Shown: one piece after another, positions 58,431 through 64,000 of the stretch
Layout of the letters: each line of letters begins with the position of its first letter
Numbering within the stretch: position 1 is the first letter of the stretch
From: Phreatobacter sp.
GTDB taxonomy: Bacteria > Pseudomonadota > Alphaproteobacteria > Rhizobiales > Phreatobacteraceae
NCBI RefSeq assembly: GCF_022843985.1
Contig: NZ_JALHMP010000020.1
Location: forward strand, 19,782 to 83,781
DNA: 64,000 nucleotides
Direction: 5' to 3'
Notes under the pieces: generated by a model
Told to the model about the DNA's origin: nothing
Databases searched by the model: none
What the model saw: the letters and a program-made list of their open reading frames with translations, nothing else
Made by a program: the position numbers and the translations under genes

Positions 58431-61400
58431 TCAGACCGGCCCGACGATGGCAACGAAGGCCTTGCGCACCTGTTTCTGCACCTCGGCCAGATGGGCATCC
58501 ACCGTGGCGAAATCGGGGAGCTCGCCGGCCCGCGCCAGCAGGCGCTTCAGGCCGGGGGCGGCGGTCTGCGGGTCGAAGCCGTCGACGAGGCAGAGCCGGA
58601 TGATCTGTGTCAGCCGCTGGTAGAGACGGCAGGCTGCGCGCAGCACATCGCCCTCGGTCGGCTTCAGCAGCCCGGCCGCCGCCGCCTTCTCGATGACGCG
58701 GATGGTGTTGGTGTCGAGAATGTCGGGATGGCGCGCGGCGTGGACGAGTTGCAGCGCCTGGGCGATGAACTCGATGTCGATGAGCCCGCCACGGGCATAT
58801 TTGAGGTCCCAGCGGTTGTCATCGCCCTTGTCCTCGGCGATGGCCCGCCGCATGTCGACGATGTCGGCGAGGGTCGCCTTGGCCGCCCTTCTGGTGGTGA
58901 GGACGCGGCGGATTGCCTCCATCACCTCGGTCTCGAAGCCGGGCGTCGCGGCGACGACGCGGGCGCGGGTCAGCGCCATATGCTCCCAGGTCCAGGCCTC
59001 CTTCACCTGATAGGCGCGGAAGCCGTCGATATGGGTGGCGACCGGCCCGGAGCGCCCCGAGGGCCGCAGCCGGAGATCGACATCGAAGAGCACGCCCTCG
59101 CTCGTCGGTGCCGACAGGGCGCTGATGAGGCGCTGGGTCAGCCGCGCGAAATAATGGCCGCCGCTGAGCGGGCGCGGCCCCTTCGAGGCGCTCTCCCTGG
59201 GGTCGTGGTCATAGAGCAGGATGAGGTCGAGGTCCGAGCCGGCCGTCATCTCGCGACCGCCGAGCTTGCCCATGGCGATGACCGCCGTGCGCATGCCGCG
59301 GATCGGCCCGTGCGAGGCGGTGATCCAGTCCGTCACCGCCTTGTGCAGGGCCTTGATGAGCTGTTCGGCGAGCCGCGCGAAGGCCTGTCCCGCCGCCTCG
59401 GCCGAGACCGTGCCGGCCAGCACCCGCACGCCGGTGAGGAAGAGCTGTTCCTGGCCGAAGACGCGGGCCCGGTCGAGGACGTCCTCGGCGTCGCGGGCCA
59501 TGCCGAGCGTCTCGGCGAGGCGCGCCGCCAGATCAGCGTCGGAGGGCAGCTCGCCGAAGAAGGCGGGCTCCAGCAGCGCGTCGAGCACATGGGCGCGGCG
59601 GCCGAGGAGATCGGCGAGGCGCGGCGCCGAGCCGAGGATCTGCGAGATGAGCTCCAGGAGATCGGGGTGGGTGCGCAGGATGGCGAGGAGTTCGATCGGC
59701 TGGGAATGGCGCGTCAGCAGCCGGTCGAAGGCGCGCAGGCCAAGATCGGCATCGCCGGTGCGCGACAGGGCATCGAGCAGGGCCGGCGCCAGTTCGGCGA
59801 CGCGCTCGCGGGCGTCCCGCGCCCTGAGGCCCCCGGATTTCGGCTGCTGCCAGGCCTGGACGGTCGCCACCGCCGCGCCGGGATCGGCGAAGCCGAGATC
59901 GGTCAGCGCCGCCAGCGTCGTCGCCCGCGGCGGATCAGCGGCGAGGTCGAGCGTGCCCTTGACCTCGGCGAGCGGCGGCAGGGTCTCGAACAGCTTGGCA
60001 TAGGCCGCCTCGACCGGGCGCAGTTCAGCCGTCAGCGCCGCGGCGAAGGCGGCATGGTCGCGATAGCCGAGGAACTGGGCGATGCCGGTGACCGCCTCGG
60101 TGGTCTCGGGCAGGCTGTGGGTCTGCTCGTCGGCGACCATCTGCAGCCGGTGCTCGACGCGCCGCAGGAAACGATAGGCGCGTTCGAGGGCCGCCCGCGT
60201 CTCCTCCGTCACCCAGCCGGCCTCGCGCAGGCGATGCAGGCCGGTGACCGTGTCGCGCACCCTGAGCGCCGGGTTGCGACCGCCGGCGATGAGCTGCTGG
60301 GTCTGCACGAAGAACTCGATCTCGCGGATGCCGCCGCGGCCGAGCTTGATGTTGTGGCCCTCGACGGCGAGGGCGTCATGGCCGCGGAAGGCGTGGATCT
60401 GCCGCTTCATCGCATGGACGTCGGCGACCGCCGCATAGTCGAGATATTTGCGCCAGATGAAAGGCTGCATCTCTCTCAGGAAGGCCTCGCCCGCCGCCAT
60501 GTCGCCGGCACAGGGCCGCGCCTTGATGAAGGCCGAGCGCTCCCAGGTCTGGCCGATGGTCTCGTAATAGTGGAGCGCCGCGGGCGTCGAGATCGCCACC
60601 GCCGTCGCGCCGGGATCGGGGCGCAGCCGCAGGTCGGTGCGGAAGACATAGCCGTCGGCGGTGCGCTCCTGCAGGATCTTCACCAGCCGCTGGGTCAGGC
60701 GCACATAGGCGGGCTGGGCGTCCCTTCCCGGCTTCATCGGCGCCGCGTCGGGATCGAAGAAGACGATGAGGTCGATGTCGCTGGAATAGTTCAGCTCGAA
60801 GGCGCCGTGCTTGCCCATGGCGAGCACGATGTAGCCGGAACCGACCTCCGCCCGTTTCGCATCGGCGGGGGCGAGGATGCCCTGGTCGGCGAGATCGCGC
60901 ATCAGATGCGCCACCGCTTCGGCCACGGCGAGGTCGGCGGTCTCGGTGAGGGCGCGCGTCACCTGTTCCAGCGGCCAGACGTCGCCGATATCGGCGAGCG
61001 CCACGAGCAGGGCGACCTGGGCGCGGAAGCGGCGGAGCGCCCGCCCGACACCCTCGTCGCTGCGCGCCTTGCGGCAGGCGGCGACGGCCTCGGCCTTGAG
61101 ACGGGCGAAGCACGCCTCGGGGGCCTCCGCCAGGCAGGCGAGGAGATGGGCGGGGTCCTGGGTGGCGATGGCGCCGAGGAAGGGCGAATGGGCGAGGATG
61201 CCGGCGACCAGCGCCCGCGCCTTCGGCGGCTTCAGCGCCAGGCCGAGCGCCGCGCCGAGATCGGCGTCCTCGATCCCCTTGAGATAGTCGCCGACGCGCT
61301 TCGCCGCCGTCGCGCCTTGCGGCAGGACGGGCGCCGCGGCGAGCCTGGCGGCCAGGCTCGGGGACGAATCAGACGGGGCGATCCTGGATGCTCGGGGCAT
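58431..61400 (-). CDS. glnE: Glutamine synthetase adenylyltransferase GlnE
   Basis: Bifunctional enzyme that adenylylates and deadenylylates glutamine synthetase, 989 residues. Two nucleotidyltransferase domains are visible, one with NYSSDIDLIVFFD and one with TAGSDLDLILLYDHD, each followed by a helical domain. It is the last gene of a leftward group after a two-component system and overlaps the kinase gene by 32 bases. Confidence 0.95.
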   Translation of the reverse strand: MPRASRIAPSDSSPSLAARLAAAPVLPQGATAAKRVGDYLKGIEDADLGAALGLALKPPKARALVAGILAHSPFLGAIATQDPAHLLACLAEAPEACFARLKAEAVAACRKARSDEGVGRALRRFRAQVALLVALADIGDVWPLEQVTRALTETADLAVAEAVAHLMRDLADQGILAPADAKRAEVGSGYIVLAMGKHGAFELNYSSDIDLIVFFDPDAAPMKPGRDAQPAYVRLTQRLVKILQERTADGYVFRTDLRLRPDPGATAVAISTPAALHYYETIGQTWERSAFIKARPCAGDMAAGEAFLREMQPFIWRKYLDYAAVADVHAMKRQIHAFRGHDALAVEGHNIKLGRGGIREIEFFVQTQQLIAGGRNPALRVRDTVTGLHRLREAGWVTEETRAALERAYRFLRRVEHRLQMVADEQTHSLPETTEAVTGIAQFLGYRDHAAFAAALTAELRPVEAAYAKLFETLPPLAEVKGTLDLAADPPRATTLAALTDLGFADPGAAVATVQAWQQPKSGGLRARDARERVAELAPALLDALSRTGDADLGLRAFDRLLTRHSQPIELLAILRTHPDLLELISQILGSAPRLADLLGRRAHVLDALLEPAFFGELPSDADLAARLAETLGMARDAEDVLDRARVFGQEQLFLTGVRVLAGTVSAEAAGQAFARLAEQLIKALHKAVTDWITASHGPIRGMRTAVIAMGKLGGREMTAGSDLDLILLYDHDPRESASKGPRPLSGGHYFARLTQRLISALSAPTSEGVLFDVDLRLRPSGRSGPVATHIDGFRAYQVKEAWTWEHMALTRARVVAATPGFETEVMEAIRRVLTTRRAAKATLADIVDMRRAIAEDKGDDNRWDLKYARGGLIDIEFIAQALQLVHAARHPDILDTNTIRVIEKAAAAGLLKPTEGDVLRAACRLYQRLTQIIRLCLVDGFDPQTAAPGLKRLLARAGELPDFATVDAHLAEVQKQVRKAFVAIVGPV

Positions 61401-62844
61401 GGGCCGATCGTGGCAGACGCAGCGCCACCTTTAAACCCGGCCGGTTGTCGTCGAGGACCAGCCGCCCGCCATGGAGCCGCGCCACCGCCGCGGCGAGGCT
61501 GAGGCCAAGGCCCGAGCCGGGACGCGAGCGGCTGGTCTCCAGCCGCACGAACCGGTCGAGAACCCGGCCGCGATCGGCATCGGCAATGCCCGGCCCGCGG
61601 TCGGCAATGGTGACGACGGCTTCGCCATCCTCGGCGGCAACCGTCACCGCCACCGCGCCGGCACCGCCGGCCGCACCGTATTTCAGCGCGTTGTCGAGGA
61701 GGTTGGCGACCACCTGGCCGAGAAGTTCGCGGTTGCCGGTGACGCCCACCGGCGCGGTCGTCACGGTCAGCGCCACCCCCGCCTCCTCCGCCACCGGCTC
61801 GTAGAGCTCGGCGACGCCGCGGGCGATCTCCGCGAGGTCGAGCGGCACCATGCCCTCGCGCTGGTTGCCGGCCTCGGCGCGGGCGATCATCAGGAGCGCG
61901 TTAAAGGTGCGGATGAGGCCGTCGGATTCCTCGATGATACCGGTCAGCGCGGCGCGATAGGCCGCGTCGGAGCCGCCGACCCGCAACGCCTCCTCGGCCT
62001 TGTTGCGCAGCCGCGTCAGCGGTGTCTTGAGGTCGTGGGCGATATTGTCGGAGACCTCCTTCATGCCGGCCATCAGCGCCTCGATGCGGCCCAGCATGTC
62101 GTTGACGCTGCCGGCGAGGCGGTCGAGTTCGTCGCGCGAGCCGGCGGTCGGCAGGCGGCCGGTGAGATCGCCTTCCATGATGCGGCGGGACATGTCGGTC
62201 ATGGCGTCGACGCGCTTCAGCACCCGCCGCGTGACGAAATAGGCGCCGAGCAGGCCGAGCACGAGCGCCACGACCACCGACAGGCGGAAGCCGCGGCCGA
62301 ATATCTCGCGCATGCGGTCGCGCTCCTCGAGGTCGCGGCCGACGAGCAGGCGGAAATTGCCGGGAAGGCCGTAGACCTGGGCGATGGCGCGGTGCGGCCC
62401 CTCGCTCATGTCCTCGCCGGCACGGCGATAATCCGTCTCGATCCAGCCCTGGCGGGTGAGCGTCCCGGGGGGCAGTTCGCCGATATTGCCGGCCAGCGGC
62501 AGGCCGGTGAAGGTGGTGACCAGATAGAGCGAGGCGCCGGGACGGTTGCCGCGCTCCTCGACCACCTCGACGAGGCGGCGGATGCCGCCGATCGCATATT
62601 GCTCGGCGAGCCCGCGCACCTCGGCGGTGATCGTCTCGGTCAACTGGCCGGTGAGCTGGCGCTGGGTGGCAAATCCCAGCCAGCCGATGACGAAGCCGGC
62701 GAAGAGGATGAAGATGAAGAGGTAGGCGGCGATGATCTTGAAGGCCGTGGTCGACAGCAGCGACCGGAAACGCGAGGGCGGTCGCGCCGGCTTGGCCGCC
62801 GTTCCCCCGGTCGCAGGAGCCGCCGGAGCAGGAACGGGCGTCAC
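61369..62844 (-). CDS. Two-component sensor histidine kinase
   Basis: Membrane sensor kinase, 491 residues: two membrane segments (about 33-53 and 188-208), a periplasmic sensor region, HAMP (about 209-262), HisKA with NIAHDLKTPLTRLRNKAEE, and a HATPase domain with NLLDNALKYG, ADRGPGI and GSGLGLSLA. It overlaps its response regulator gene by 4 bases and glnE by 32. This kinase-regulator pair next to degP and glnE is common in Hyphomicrobiales. The signal is unknown; envelope stress is a reasonable guess given degP upstream. Confidence 0.9.
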   Translation of the reverse strand: MTPVPAPAAPATGGTAAKPARPPSRFRSLLSTTAFKIIAAYLFIFILFAGFVIGWLGFATQRQLTGQLTETITAEVRGLAEQYAIGGIRRLVEVVEERGNRPGASLYLVTTFTGLPLAGNIGELPPGTLTRQGWIETDYRRAGEDMSEGPHRAIAQVYGLPGNFRLLVGRDLEERDRMREIFGRGFRLSVVVALVLGLLGAYFVTRRVLKRVDAMTDMSRRIMEGDLTGRLPTAGSRDELDRLAGSVNDMLGRIEALMAGMKEVSDNIAHDLKTPLTRLRNKAEEALRVGGSDAAYRAALTGIIEESDGLIRTFNALLMIARAEAGNQREGMVPLDLAEIARGVAELYEPVAEEAGVALTVTTAPVGVTGNRELLGQVVANLLDNALKYGAAGGAGAVAVTVAAEDGEAVVTIADRGPGIADADRGRVLDRFVRLETSRSRPGSGLGLSLAAAVARLHGGRLVLDDNRPGLKVALRLPRSAHAPSIQDRPV

Positions 62845-63521
62845 GGGCGCACCGTATATCCCGCGCCGCGGATCGTATGGATCAGCGGCCTGTCGAAACC
62901 CTTGTCGATCTTGGCGCGCAGCCGCGAGACATGCACGTCGATGACATTGGTCTGCGGGTCGAAGTGATAGTCCCAGACATGTTCGAGCAGCATGGTACGA
63001 GTGACGACCTGGCCGGCATTCTTCATCAGATATTCGAGCAGGCGGAATTCCCGCGGCTGGAGGATCAGTTCCTCGCCGCCGCGGCTGACGCGGTGGGACA
63101 GGCGGTCGAGTTCGAGATCGCCGACCCGGTAGACCGTCTCGGGCGCGCCCGCCGCCCGGCGACGGGAAAGCACCTCGACACGGGCGAGCAGTTCGGAAAA
63201 GGAATAGGGCTTGGGCAGGTAGTCGTCACCGCCGGCCCGCAGGCCCTTGACGCGGTCGTCGACCTGGCCGAGGGCGGAGAGGATCAGGGCGGGCGTCTGG
63301 CGGCCGGCGGCACGCAGGTCGGCGATGACCGACAGGCCGTCCTTCTTCGGCAGCATACGATCGACGATGAGCACGTCATAGGGGCCGTCGGAGGCCATGG
63401 CGAGGCCGTCCTCGCCGTCGGCGGCGTGATCGGCCACGTGCCCTGCCTCCCGGAAGGCCTTGACGAGATAGGACGCCGCCTCGCGGTCGTCCTCGATGAT
63501 CAGAATCCGCATGGTGGTCAT
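62841..63521 (-). CDS. OmpR-family response regulator
   Basis: Response regulator of 226 residues: receiver domain with phospho-acceptor Asp54 (VLIVDRMLP) and a winged-helix DNA-binding domain with LQPREFRLLEYLMKNAGQVVTR-type motif at about residue 145. The ATG at 63521 (or 63512, three codons downstream) is chosen. It is the first gene of the kinase-glnE run, separated from degP by a terminator. Confidence 0.92.
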   Translation of the reverse strand: MTTMRILIIEDDREAASYLVKAFREAGHVADHAADGEDGLAMASDGPYDVLIVDRMLPKKDGLSVIADLRAAGRQTPALILSALGQVDDRVKGLRAGGDDYLPKPYSFSELLARVEVLSRRRAAGAPETVYRVGDLELDRLSHRVSRGGEELILQPREFRLLEYLMKNAGQVVTRTMLLEHVWDYHFDPQTNVIDVHVSRLRAKIDKGFDRPLIHTIRGAGYTVRP

Positions 63522-63572
63522 GGTACACGGGCTCTCGGGGACTTTGCGAGACGGCGGCCGTCGAAACCCACG

Positions 63573-63610
63573 AAAAACGGGGCGGCCGGACATGGAGTTC
63601 CGACCGCCCC
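63573..63610 (-). terminator. Terminator on the minus strand after degP
   Basis: On the minus strand GGGGCGGTCGGA, loop of 8, TCCGGCCGCCCC, then GTTTTT. The stem is 12 bases with one G-T pair (63579-63590 and 63599-63610). It would end or weaken transcription from degP before the response regulator gene. Confidence 0.8.
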
Positions 63611-63716
63611 GCGCGAGATGACCCCGTCCGGCGGGGGGCGACTGGGGTTGCCGGCGCGGGATCACTCGTGAGTGGCTGCCGGCGCCGGAAAGGTTCGACG
63701 CCGGCGACGATTTTCC

Positions 63717-64000
63717 TCAGCTCGGGTTCAGCGGGATGGCGACGAAGCGCTGGCCCTGACCCGACTGCAGGCGGATCAGCGCCGAGCGGCGGCCGTCGGC
63801 CCGCGCGGCGGTGAGCGCCTCGCGCATGTCGCGCAGCGAGGCGACCGAGCGGCCGGCCACATCGAGGATGATGTCGCCGGGGCGGATGCCGCGCTGGGCG
63901 GCGGGCCCGGCAGGGTCGACCTCGGTGACGACCATGCCCTCACCGCGGCCGGCCGGCTCGACCGACATGCCGAGGCGCGGCGCCGTCGGGGCCGCCTCGG
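63717..64000 (-). CDS. Do-family serine protease (DegP), C-terminal part
   Basis: The last 94 or so residues of a periplasmic serine protease, cut by the window edge. The fragment is a PDZ domain (RLGMSVEP, then VDPAGPAAQRGIRPGDIILDVAGRSV), as in the second PDZ of DegP/HtrA. The catalytic domain lies outside the window. Confidence 0.85.
   Translation of the reverse strand, partial: EAAPTAPRLGMSVEPAGRGEGMVVTEVDPAGPAAQRGIRPGDIILDVAGRSVASLRDMREALTAARADGRRSALIRLQSGQGQRFVAIPLNPS

Overview
The window is a GC-rich alphaproteobacterial chromosome segment, most likely from a member of the Hyphomicrobiales (Rhizobiales). Its left half (about 65 to 33,800) is a large part of a purple-bacterial photosynthesis gene cluster for bacteriochlorophyll a, spirilloxanthin-type carotenoids, the LH1 antenna and a type II reaction centre with a tetraheme cytochrome. 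The placement rests on the gene content (bchXYZ, crtCDEF without crtA, pufBALMC without pufX) and on the glnE - histidine kinase - response regulator - DegP arrangement at the right end. No species can be named from the sequence alone.

Layout of the photosynthesis part. ppsR, the aerobic repressor, lies at the left edge. It is followed by one tightly packed rightward block running from about 1,534 to 12,486: a small ORF, a PucC-family transporter, bchP, tspO, ispH, bchI, bchD, bchO, crtI, crtB and a 49-residue membrane ORF, mostly joined by ATGA overlaps. crtC and crtD run leftward and meet that block at a shared CTAG. crtE and crtF run rightward, then bchCXYZ, then a pufQ-like ORF and pufBALMC, closed by a hairpin terminator. 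A leftward ppaA/aerR-type regulator comes next, then rightward bchH, bchG and a membrane-anchored alpha/beta hydrolase. Perfect TGT-N12-ACA PpsR boxes sit downstream of ppsR, between crtD and crtE, between crtF and bchC, and between ppaA and bchH. The last three of these carry the extended form TGTCA-N8-TGACA. bchF, bchN, bchB, bchL, bchM, puhA, lhaA and the oxidative-ring cyclase are not in the window and presumably lie to the left or elsewhere. No LH2 (puc) structural genes are seen.

From about 33,850 to 49,000 the genes are metabolic and of accessory character. A leftward group holds a DapA-family lyase, an M20 peptidase, a DUF3237 protein, an FAD amine-oxidase-like protein and an Asp/Glu-racemase-fold protein. 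A rightward group holds an amidase, a complete Dpp/Opp-type ABC importer, adenine deaminase and an MFS transporter. From about 49,000 to the end the genes are housekeeping: glutaryl-CoA dehydrogenase, a small cytochrome c, an alpha/beta hydrolase, a cation diffusion facilitator, aminopeptidase N, a PAS histidine kinase, and a leftward degP (partial) - response regulator - histidine kinase - glnE run.

The points most worth a second look are a BchG-like N-terminal fragment left where bchG usually lies while full-length bchG is beside bchH; crtC without an ordinary start codon near its conserved N-terminus; the membrane hydrolase following bchG; a strongly structured leader before pufB; and the PpsR box set between ppaA and bchH.
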